From Candidatus Omnitrophota bacterium (GTDB lineage: Bacteria > Omnitrophota > Gorgyraeia > Aquiviventales > Aquiviventaceae): a stretch of DNA of 7,609 nucleotides. This document shows positions 1 to 4,545 of this stretch, one piece after another (the first letter of the stretch is position 1; each line of letters starts with the position of its first letter). The notes under the pieces were generated by a model, which ran no database searches, was not told where the DNA came from, and saw nothing but the letters and a program-made list of their open reading frames with translations. Location of the stretch: positions 1 through 7,609 of the forward strand of contig JAGVGS010000095.1 in assembly GCA_020057015.1 (NCBI GenBank). The letters are read 5' to 3'. A program made the translations under genes and the position numbers.

Positions 1-161
1 CGGGCGATCTGGGGTAGGGCGCGGCCCACGGCGCGGGGCACCCGGGCGTCTTCCTGGTTCATGAGCTGCAGCAGCGCCCGAGGCGGGAGCGCGTCGAGAC
101 GGGTGCTGCGAGGATGGCGTTGCTCGGTGGGCAGTCGGTCGTAGCGTACCTCGGGTAGCAT
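1..161 (-). CDS. murQ: N-acetylmuramic acid 6-phosphate etherase, N-terminus (partial)
   Basis: The reverse strand reads from an ATG at 161-159 to the window edge (53 codons) without a stop. MurQ is a cytoplasmic SIS-domain enzyme that cleaves the D-lactyl ether of MurNAc-6-phosphate, giving GlcNAc-6-phosphate during cell-wall recycling. The translation begins MLPEVRYDRLPTEQRHPRST and continues with LDALPPRALLQLMNQEDA, then VPRAVGRALPQIA. This follows the MurQ N-terminal pattern TE-x-R-x-P-x-S-x-x-(L/I)D, then a leucine-rich helix, N(D/E)ED, and VxxAVxxxLPxIA. The SIS domain and catalytic residues lie outside the window. The start was chosen because the next upstream ATG (169-167) is in another frame and soon hits a stop. 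No strong ribosome-binding site is visible. It is divergent from nagZ, whose product acts in the same pathway, which supports the call. Confidence 0.88.
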   Translation of the reverse strand, partial: MLPEVRYDRLPTEQRHPRSTRLDALPPRALLQLMNQEDARVPRAVGRALPQIA

Positions 162-190
162 ACCAGCATCACGATAGCATGAACAAAACA

Positions 191-252
191 GGGACAGCCA
201 CTAATTTGTGCCCGGGAATATAGTCGGAACATCGTAAATTAGTGGCTGTCCC
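191..252. repeat. Perfect 17-bp inverted repeat, REP/MITE-like, between murQ and nagZ
   Basis: The left arm GGGACAGCCACTAATTT (191-207) is exactly complementary to 236-252, around a 28-base spacer (208-235). The match continues imperfectly outward: an AAAAC stretch sits left of the left arm, and CGATTTT right of the right arm. A 17-bp perfect match between arms is far beyond chance for this composition. It resembles the palindromic GTCCC-containing elements that flag REP/MITE sequences mobilised by Y1 (RAYT-type) transposases; that comparison is from memory and was not searched. The element fills most of the murQ-nagZ intergenic space, so it could also affect transcription of either gene. Confidence 0.85.
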
Positions 253-277
253 CGATTTTCTTTGCTAGGCTGACGCG

Positions 278-1282
278 ATGTCACTGGAGCAGCAAATAGG
301 CGCGCAGCTCGCGGTGGGGTTCCAGGGCACCACGGCCACCCCAGAGCTCATTGAGCAATTGGCCCGCACCCAAGCCCAGAGCCTCGTGCTCTTTAGCCGC
401 AATTTTGTATCCTCCGAGCAGCTGGTGCACTTGCTGGAGGAACTGGAAGCTGGCGTGGGACGCCGACTGCTGGTGATGGTCGACCATGAAGGCGGCCGCA
501 TCGTGCGTTTTCGCCGCACGCCTGCCCTCACCGAGTTTCCGGATGCGCTGACCGTGGGGCGCAGCCAGCGCCTGCCGCAGATCGAGCAGCAAGGGCGCAC
601 CGAAGCGCGCGAATTGCGCGCCTTGGGCATCCAGGTCAACCTCGCCCCCTGCGTGGATGTGCTCGCCGAGGGAGCCGACCCGATCATCGGCGATCGCTCT
701 TACGGCAGCGATTCGGCGCTCGTGACAGCCTGCGCGATGGCGCGCATCCGCGGGCTGCAAGACGGGAAGGAAAAGGTGGCGGCCTGCGCGAAGCATTTTC
801 CCGGCCTGGGGGCTGTGCCGCGCGACCCGCACAAGCGCTTACCGACCATTACGCTCAAGCGCTGGGCTATGGAGCCGCACTGGCTGCCCTTTCAGGCGGC
901 GATCGAGGCTGGGGTCGCCACGATCATGTCATCGCATGTTTGTTACCCTGGTTTAGGCGAGCCAGCGGGCTTGCCAGCCACCTTCTCACCGCGATTGATC
1001 CACGGCCTGCTGCGCGAGCGTTTTCACTTCAAAGGCCCGATATTAACCGACGACTTGGAGATGGGGGCGTTACAGGCTTTTGGCGGTATAGGCGAAATCG
1101 CGGTGCGTGCGGTTGAAGCGGGCCATGACCTGTTGCTGATTTGCTCCAACCTGTCGTGGGCCGAGGAAGCGCTTGCTGGGTTGAAACACGCCTACACGAG
1201 CAAACGGTTGTCGCGGCAAGGGCTGGAAGCCAGCCTGGTCCGGTTGAAGAAACTGCGTGAATTTGTGGGGCTAAGCCCTTGA
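278..1282 (+). CDS. nagZ: Beta-N-acetylhexosaminidase, glycoside hydrolase family 3
   Basis: NagZ is a cytoplasmic GH3 enzyme that removes the GlcNAc residue from GlcNAc-1,6-anhydroMurNAc-peptides recovered from peptidoglycan. The 334-residue length fits a single-domain NagZ. The (beta/alpha)8 landmarks are in order: MVDHEGGRIVRF near residues 67-78, LAPCVDV near 122-128, KHFPG at 172-176, then D183-P-H185 on the loop that carries the NagZ general acid/base Asp-His dyad. LTDDLEMGA (256-264) follows, with D258 as the expected nucleophile. The usual KHFPGHG second glycine-histidine is GLG here, a modest variant. The ATG at 278 is the first in frame and begins the normal N-terminal helix (LEQQIGAQLAVGF). 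No strong Shine-Dalgarno sequence is seen. It diverges from murQ, making a compact recycling locus, and its upstream region is occupied by the inverted repeat. Confidence 0.95.
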   Translation: MSLEQQIGAQLAVGFQGTTATPELIEQLARTQAQSLVLFSRNFVSSEQLVHLLEELEAGVGRRLLVMVDHEGGRIVRFRRTPALTEFPDALTVGRSQRLPQIEQQGRTEARELRALGIQVNLAPCVDVLAEGADPIIGDRSYGSDSALVTACAMARIRGLQDGKEKVAACAKHFPGLGAVPRDPHKRLPTITLKRWAMEPHWLPFQAAIEAGVATIMSSHVCYPGLGEPAGLPATFSPRLIHGLLRERFHFKGPILTDDLEMGALQAFGGIGEIAVRAVEAGHDLLLICSNLSWAEEALAGLKHAYTSKRLSRQGLEASLVRLKKLREFVGLSP

Positions 1283-1320
1283 TGGTCTCTGCCTGGATGT
1301 GGTACGGTTTTCTACTGGGG

Positions 1321-1403
1321 GCCGATAAGGGCACACCCGGCGAAAGCCGGGGCCGCAAAGCTCAAGGCCTACGTCGCTGTGGTATAGCGGGCGAGCGCTG
1401 GAG
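1321..1403 (+). ncRNA. GEMM-like (cyclic-di-GMP-I family) riboswitch aptamer
   Basis: The segment 1327-1332 (AAGGGC), followed by ACA, leads into a perfect 6-bp hairpin: CCCGGC (1336-1341), a GAAA tetraloop (1342-1345) and GCCGGG (1346-1351). GCC, then GCAAAGCTC (1355-1363), and then GGCCTA (1366-1371) follow. These match the order and spacing of the GEMM-I core as I remember it for the Vibrio Vc2 RNA: GGGCAAACC, GAAA-capped stem, GACGCAAAGCC, GGCCUA. TAGCGGG (1384-1390) also matches the 3' part of that RNA. GGGC (1329-1332) can pair with GCTC (1360-1363). Deviations are ACA for AAA and GCC for GAC, and I could not draw a clean P1 stem, so the outer ends are approximate. It lies upstream of the 1594-4390 gene cluster. 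Ligand selectivity (c-di-GMP or cAMP-GMP) cannot be read from this. Confidence 0.6.
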
Positions 1404-1491
1404 AAGCGCACGGGGCTCCTTCGGGGGCTGCGTAGAGGCGCCTCAAGGTCTGTACTGCTGCGATAGGGTTGCTTAGCTGCCGAAGCTTCTG

Positions 1492-1530
1492 AGGGCGCTT
1501 TGGACGCCTTATTTGGTCCCCACCTTTTTT
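1492..1530 (+). terminator. Weak hairpin followed by T-tracts (possible terminator)
   Basis: AGGGCG (1492-1497) pairs with CGCCTT (1505-1510), with one G-T pair and a 7-base loop. ATTT follows at once, and a run of six T lies at 1525-1530. The T6 run is 14 bases past the stem, and the 3-bp GGT/ACC stem directly before it is too short, so termination here is only a possibility. It sits about 90 bases past the GEMM-like aptamer and may belong to its expression platform. Confidence 0.3.
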
Positions 1531-1538
1531 CTGTCTTC

Positions 1539-1582
1539 CGCGTCGCGCGGCTGGGCGATCCTGGCCGCGCGATGCGTGTTTT
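1539..1582 (+). terminator. 13-bp GC-rich hairpin with short T-run, just before the receiver-like gene
   Basis: Positions 1539-1551 pair with 1564-1576 over 13 bp, with a single G-T wobble (1542-1573) and a 12-base loop. TGTTTT follows (1577-1582). The hairpin ends 17 bases before the ATG at 1594, and no Shine-Dalgarno sequence is seen in the remaining gap. It can act as an intrinsic terminator or as a block on ribosome access. Its position downstream of the GEMM-like aptamer makes it the best candidate for the riboswitch expression platform. Confidence 0.55.
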
Positions 1583-1593
1583 CCTAGACCCCC

Positions 1594-1929
1594 ATGCCTG
1601 CGCTAGCGCTCGTGCATGACCTGGTGTTCCAATCCAAGCTGCAGGCGGCTGCGACGGGTGTTGGGGTGCCCCTGCGCTTCGCCCGCCAGGCGCCTGAGGC
1701 GCTCCAGGGGCTGGCGGAAGTCTCGTTGGTCCTCGTAGACCTGCATCTGGCCGGCGCGCTGGAGCTGGTGCAGGCCATCCGCCGACAGCAGCCCGGGCTG
1801 GCTATTCTGGGTTATGGTTCGCATGTCGACACCGCGCTGCTGCAGCAAGCACTCGCCGCAGGGTGCTCCCGCGTGCTGCCGCGCTCGGCCTTCGTCCAGC
1901 AGTTGCCGGCGATTTTGCGTGAGGCCTAA
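1594..1929 (+). CDS. Small degenerate receiver-domain-like protein
   Basis: This 111-residue protein has the alternating strand/helix pattern of a CheY-like receiver and nothing else. An N-terminal strand ends in VHD (residues 7-9), where active receivers have a DD pair. LVLVDLHLAG (45-54) places D49 at the phospho-acceptor position. LAILGYGSHVD (69-79) matches the beta4 region, but the usual Thr/Ser is not clear. ALAAGCSRVLPRSAF (86-100) matches the NarL-type GAxGFLPKSA, with the conserved Lys replaced by R97. One acidic residue and the Lys are therefore altered, suggesting a pseudo-receiver that may not be phosphorylated normally. It is the first gene after the GEMM-like RNA and hairpin, and 27 bases before the nuclease gene. 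No Shine-Dalgarno sequence is visible. The start is the first ATG and gives a complete beta1 strand. Family assignment is by pattern only. Confidence 0.65.
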   Translation: MPALALVHDLVFQSKLQAAATGVGVPLRFARQAPEALQGLAEVSLVLVDLHLAGALELVQAIRRQQPGLAILGYGSHVDTALLQQALAAGCSRVLPRSAFVQQLPAILREA

Positions 1930-1956
1930 CGCGTTCCGCCGTACAATAGCTGCACC

Positions 1957-2679
1957 ATGCCGCAGCTCTCCGCCACGACCCTGAAGCTGTTCCAAGAGTG
2001 CCCGCGCTGTTTTTGGCTGCACGTCAACCGCAAGGTCGAGCGCCCGCGCGGCCCGTTTCCCTCACTGCCCTCGGGCATAGACCGCATCCTGAAGGTCTAC
2101 TTCGATGGCTACCGCCGGCAGGGAAAGCTGCCGCCCTTGATCGCGGGCAAGATCGAAGGCCAGCTCTCCAGCACCGCGCTCACGCTGGGTTTCAATGACG
2201 AGACCACCGGCGCGCGCCTCTGGGGCAAGCTGGATGACTGCGTCGCACTGCCCGATGGCCGGATGATGCCCTTGGATCACAAGACGCGCGCCTGCCCGCC
2301 GGATGACGTGAGTTACACCGAGCAGTACTATCTCTTCCAAATGGATGTCTACACGCTGCTGCTGGAGCGCAACGGCTATCAGACCAGCCGCCATGCGTAT
2401 GTCGTGTATTATTGCCCCGAGGATGGGGTGCTCCATGATGGTATTCCCTTCAGCGTGACGGTGCACCACGTGGCTACCGATCCGCAGCGCGCGTACAAGA
2501 TTTTTACCGCCGGGTGCGCGTGCCTCGCGGGCCCGCTACCGGAGAGCAGCCCCACGTGCGGCTACTGCCGCTGGATCGCCACCCGCGCCGCCCAACTCGC
2601 CATCGAAGGCGCTGTGCCGATGCCGGCGGTCCGCCGCTCGGCTGCGGCCCCCGCGGTCCCCGAAGACCTCTTCGCGTAA
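1957..2679 (+). CDS. PD-(D/E)XK superfamily nuclease (Cas4/AddB-like fold) with Cys pairs
   Basis: This 240-residue protein has the motif order of PDDEXK_1/RecB-type nucleases. LSATTLKLFQECPRCFWL occupies residues 4-21, with C15 and C18. GKLDD (90-94) supplies the first acidic residue, PLDHKTR (105-111) supplies D107 and K109 of the D-x-K motif, and YLFQMDVYTLLL (125-136) is the QMxxY helix. C-terminal cysteines C187, C189, C201 and C204 (SPTCGYCRW) follow. N-terminal plus C-terminal Cys suggests an iron-sulfur cluster as in Cas4/AddB, but the count and spacing differ from the classic one-plus-three arrangement, so this is inferred. Metal-dependent DNA cleavage is expected. There is no cas gene or CRISPR array nearby, so a Cas4 role is not supported. 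It begins 27 bases after the receiver-like gene; a TACAAT at 1942-1947 could be a -10 element but lacks a well-placed -35. It ends 6 bases before the protease gene. Confidence 0.8.
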   Translation: MPQLSATTLKLFQECPRCFWLHVNRKVERPRGPFPSLPSGIDRILKVYFDGYRRQGKLPPLIAGKIEGQLSSTALTLGFNDETTGARLWGKLDDCVALPDGRMMPLDHKTRACPPDDVSYTEQYYLFQMDVYTLLLERNGYQTSRHAYVVYYCPEDGVLHDGIPFSVTVHHVATDPQRAYKIFTAGCACLAGPLPESSPTCGYCRWIATRAAQLAIEGAVPMPAVRRSAAAPAVPEDLFA

Positions 2680-2685
2680 CCCTGC

Positions 2686-3414
2686 ATGGGTGCCAGGCCT
2701 CGTCCGGCGAACCTCTTCGGCATTCCGCTGCATATTGATGCGAGCTGGTTCGTGGTGGCCGCCCTGATGGCCTGGTCGCTGGCGCGCGGCTATTTCCCCG
2801 CGCTATATCCCCACTGGCCGCCGATGGGGCATGCGCTGCTAGGGTTGGGGGCCACGCTGCTCTTGTTTGGCTGCATCCTGCTGCACGAGCTGGGCCATTC
2901 GCTCGTCGCCCGTCGGCATGGTATCCGCGTGGCCTGTGTGACCCTGTTCATGTTCGGCGGGGTCGCGAGCATTATGGATGCGCCGCGCACGCCGTGGGTG
3001 GAGCTGCAAGTGGCCCTGGCCGGGCCCCTCGTGAGTTTGGCGTTGGCCCTGGGGGCGGCGGCTTTAGTCATGTGGGAGCCTGCCCATCAACTGGTGGGCC
3101 CGGTCGGCCTCGCGTTGGCCTCGTACTTGGCCATCGTCAACGTGATGCTCATCGTGTTCAATCTCCTGCCGGGCTACCCCTTGGATGGCGGCCGAGTGCT
3201 GCGTGCCATCCTCTGGGCGCTGACGCGCAACGTGCGCCTCGCCACCCGGATCGCGAGTGCGCTGGGTATGGCGCTGGGTTTAAGTCTCGCGGCTTTGGGC
3301 GGCTGGCGCGTGCTGCGCGGGCAAGGGCTCGGCGGATTGTGGTATGTAGTGCTTGGGTTGTATTTGCATCGTTCTGCCTCGGCGAGCTTCCAGATGGCTA
3401 GGGGAGGAGGATGA
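2686..3414 (+). CDS. Site-2 protease family zinc metalloprotease (M50, CBS-less)
   Basis: This is a polytopic inner-membrane protease that would cut substrates within the membrane. LHELGHSLVARRHGI carries the zinc motif H67-E68-L-G-H71 inside the second hydrophobic segment. FNLLPGYPLDGGRVLRAILW carries the second active-site motif, with N159 and D167 as the expected polar and zinc-ligand residues. Other hydrophobic segments lie near 19-35, 110-130, 141-163 and 188-205. The start LFGIPLHIDASWF is typical of SpoIVFB-like M50B members. Many relatives continue into paired CBS domains; this one stops at 242 residues, right after the last membrane region (LYLHRSASASF), so the regulatory domains are absent. 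No clear Shine-Dalgarno sequence precedes the ATG, which is 6 bases after the nuclease stop. It overlaps the next gene by ATGA, implying translational coupling. Substrate unknown. Confidence 0.93.
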   Translation: MGARPRPANLFGIPLHIDASWFVVAALMAWSLARGYFPALYPHWPPMGHALLGLGATLLLFGCILLHELGHSLVARRHGIRVACVTLFMFGGVASIMDAPRTPWVELQVALAGPLVSLALALGAAALVMWEPAHQLVGPVGLALASYLAIVNVMLIVFNLLPGYPLDGGRVLRAILWALTRNVRLATRIASALGMALGLSLAALGGWRVLRGQGLGGLWYVVLGLYLHRSASASFQMARGGG

Positions 3415-4004
3415 CGCCTGCCTTCCGAGGGTCGCGGGTGGCTTTAGGATTGGTATGGGCCGGGGCGACGTGGACGCTGGCCGCGTTTTTCCTACCCTGG
3501 GTGCATGTCGAGGTGCGCGATCCCGGCGTGAGCCGCGCGGTCAGCCAACTGCTGGGCCGCGTCCGGATCGAGATCGAACAGCCGCAGGGCACGATCGGCG
3601 CTGATCTGAGCACCTTGACGGCGCTGCCGGCGCAGCTTTCCGGTGCGCAGATTCCCAAATTCCTCGTCGAGGAGCGCGTGCAGGTGGCGCTGACCGTGGC
3701 CGCCTTCTGGCAGCAGGAGGTCTTGCGCTGGCGGCAGTATCGCGATGCGGTGTACGCGGTGCCAGGCCTCGCGCTGCTCATCGCCCTGCTGCTTACGCTG
3801 AGGCCGCAGCCGCGGTGGGTGCCATGGCTGGCTGCCGCTGCCTTAGGGACCGCAGCGGTCTGGGCCGCGTGGCGCTGGCGGGCGTGGGATCGCGACACCC
3901 CAGCGCTTGTGCTGAAACTAGGGGTAGGGCTCGCCACGTCCTGGGGAGCGTATGGGCTGATGATGGCAGGGGCACTCATGCAGACGAAACAGGAGAGACC
4001 ATGA
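3411..4004 (+). CDS. Four-TM membrane protein of unknown function
   Basis: I do not recognise the family. The 197 residues give a membrane segment near 10-30 (ending FFLPWV), then a soluble stretch of about 80 residues (31-113) rich in charged and amphipathic segments. Hydrophobic segments follow near 114-130, 137-154 and 165-188. The soluble loop is probably extracytoplasmic, given the short Arg-containing N-terminus (MTPAFRGSR). A strong purine-rich ribosome-binding stretch (GGGGAGGAGG) abuts the ATG, which overlaps the protease stop as ATGA. The stop in turn overlaps the lipoprotein start as ATGA. This three-gene coupling suggests the products act together at the envelope, perhaps as protease partner or substrate, which is inference from position only. 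Confidence 0.8.
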   Translation: MTPAFRGSRVALGLVWAGATWTLAAFFLPWVHVEVRDPGVSRAVSQLLGRVRIEIEQPQGTIGADLSTLTALPAQLSGAQIPKFLVEERVQVALTVAAFWQQEVLRWRQYRDAVYAVPGLALLIALLLTLRPQPRWVPWLAAAALGTAAVWAAWRWRAWDRDTPALVLKLGVGLATSWGAYGLMMAGALMQTKQERP

Positions 4005-4390
4005 CCCAGAACACGAGCCCACGATGGTGGGTTGCCGTGCTCTTGCTGCTCGGGGCGCATGCCGCCGGGTGCGCGCCCGTCCTCATCGGCGCCGGCGCGG
4101 TGGGCGGGTACTTGATCAGCAAGGACTCGATCCAGAACAGCTTCGATCTGCCTGCCTCGATGATCTTCGAGGCCAGCCGTGCTGTGCTGGAAGAAGAGGG
4201 CCTTATTAAGAGCGCCGATAAGGACAAGGGCTACTTGAAGGCCACGGTGCAGGGGGCCAATATCGTAGTCACCGTCAAATCGGTCACTCGGCGTACGGTC
4301 TCGCTCAAAGTGCAGGCCCGCACTGACCTCTTCGTGCCCAAGATCGACATCGCACAGGGCATTTACACCAAGATCAACGATCGGCTATAA
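4001..4390 (+). CDS. DUF3568-like lipoprotein
   Basis: This 129-residue protein begins MTQNTSPRWWVAVLLLLGAH, followed by AAGC, a lipobox with C24 as the lipidated cysteine (the -3 residue is Ala rather than the preferred Leu). The mature part starts CAPVLIGAGAVGGYLISKDS, then a FDLPASMIFEASRAVLEEEG helix and alternating strands. This is the pattern I associate with DUF3568 (PF12092) lipoproteins. It is expected to be anchored in an envelope membrane; the molecular role is unknown. The frame is open further upstream, but the ATG at 4001 was chosen because AGGAGA (3991-3996) is well spaced before it and it places the signal peptide correctly. It overlaps the upstream stop as ATGA. Its own TAA (4388-4390) lies inside the TATAAT of the promoter for the following tRNA gene. 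Confidence 0.85.
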   Translation: MTQNTSPRWWVAVLLLLGAHAAGCAPVLIGAGAVGGYLISKDSIQNSFDLPASMIFEASRAVLEEEGLIKSADKDKGYLKATVQGANIVVTVKSVTRRTVSLKVQARTDLFVPKIDIAQGIYTKINDRL

Positions 4391-4391
4391 T
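4362..4391 (+). promoter_or_regulatory. Sigma70-like promoter for tRNA-Phe
   Basis: TTTACA (4362-4367) and a perfect TATAAT (4386-4391) are separated by 18 bases. The -10 lies about 60 bases before the tRNA. Both elements fall in the last codons of the lipoprotein gene, and the stop codon TAA is part of the -10 hexamer, so the gene end and the promoter constrain each other. Confidence 0.75.
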
Positions 4392-4453
4392 GCGCCGTGC
4401 CCTCGTGCCCACCCTGCCGTGAGGAGCCTTTCCCCTTGACCGCGTGCAGCATC

Positions 4454-4526
4454 GCCGGGATAGCTCAGGTAGTAGAGCGCAGGCCTGAAAAGCCTGGCGT
4501 CCCCAGTGCAAGTCTGGGTCCCGGCG
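4454..4526 (+). tRNA. tRNA-Phe (anticodon GAA), with atypical elbow and discriminator
   Basis: A full cloverleaf can be drawn. The acceptor GCCGGGA (4454-4460) pairs with TCCCGGC (4519-4525). The D-stem is GCTC/GAGC around AGGTAGTA. The anticodon stem is CAGGC/GCCTG with loop CTGAAAA and anticodon GAA (4487-4489). The variable loop is GCGTC, and the T-stem is CCCAG/CTGGG with loop TGCAAGT. All stems pair perfectly, and T8-A14, G15-C48, G19-C56 and T54-A58 are kept. Two odd bases are at positions that normally touch each other in the elbow: A replaces G18 (4471) and G replaces U55 (4508). The discriminator is G (4526) where tRNA-Phe normally has A73. CCA is not encoded; seven T follow at 4529-4535. 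It is probably functional, but it could be a diverged copy or a tRNA-like element. Confidence 0.85.
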
Positions 4527-4535
4527 CCTTTTTTT
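4496..4535 (+). terminator. T7 run after tRNA-Phe, with an alternative terminator-like fold
   Basis: Seven T (4529-4535) follow the tRNA within two bases. The tRNA 3' half can also form a local hairpin: GGCG (4496-4499) with CGCC (4525-4528), enclosing the T-stem CCCAG/CTGGG (4502-4506 with 4514-4518) across an uneven internal loop. That fold directly abuts the T-run, as in an intrinsic terminator, and it competes with the cloverleaf. It would lie between the tRNA promoter and the kinase gene that starts at 4546. Confidence 0.45.
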
Positions 4536-4545
4536 CCCTCGCCTG

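Noticed and set aside
1279..1476. 65-codon open frame after nagZ
   Set aside because: It overlaps the nagZ stop and runs straight through the GEMM-like RNA. The product has no recognisable pattern and there is no ribosome-binding site.
1957..2679. Cas4 of a CRISPR system
   Set aside because: No repeat-spacer array and no other cas gene is in the window, and the Cys pattern does not match Cas4.
3815..4000. Longer N-terminus for the lipoprotein frame
   Set aside because: The upstream extension overlaps the four-TM gene and would bury the signal peptide. The ATG at 4001 has AGGAGA and a lipobox at the right distance.
3398..4060. 220-codon minus-strand frame opposite the four-TM gene
   Set aside because: The low-complexity Ser/Arg/Ala-rich product is typical of a frame shadow. 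The plus-strand gene has a strong ribosome-binding site and coupled overlaps at both ends.
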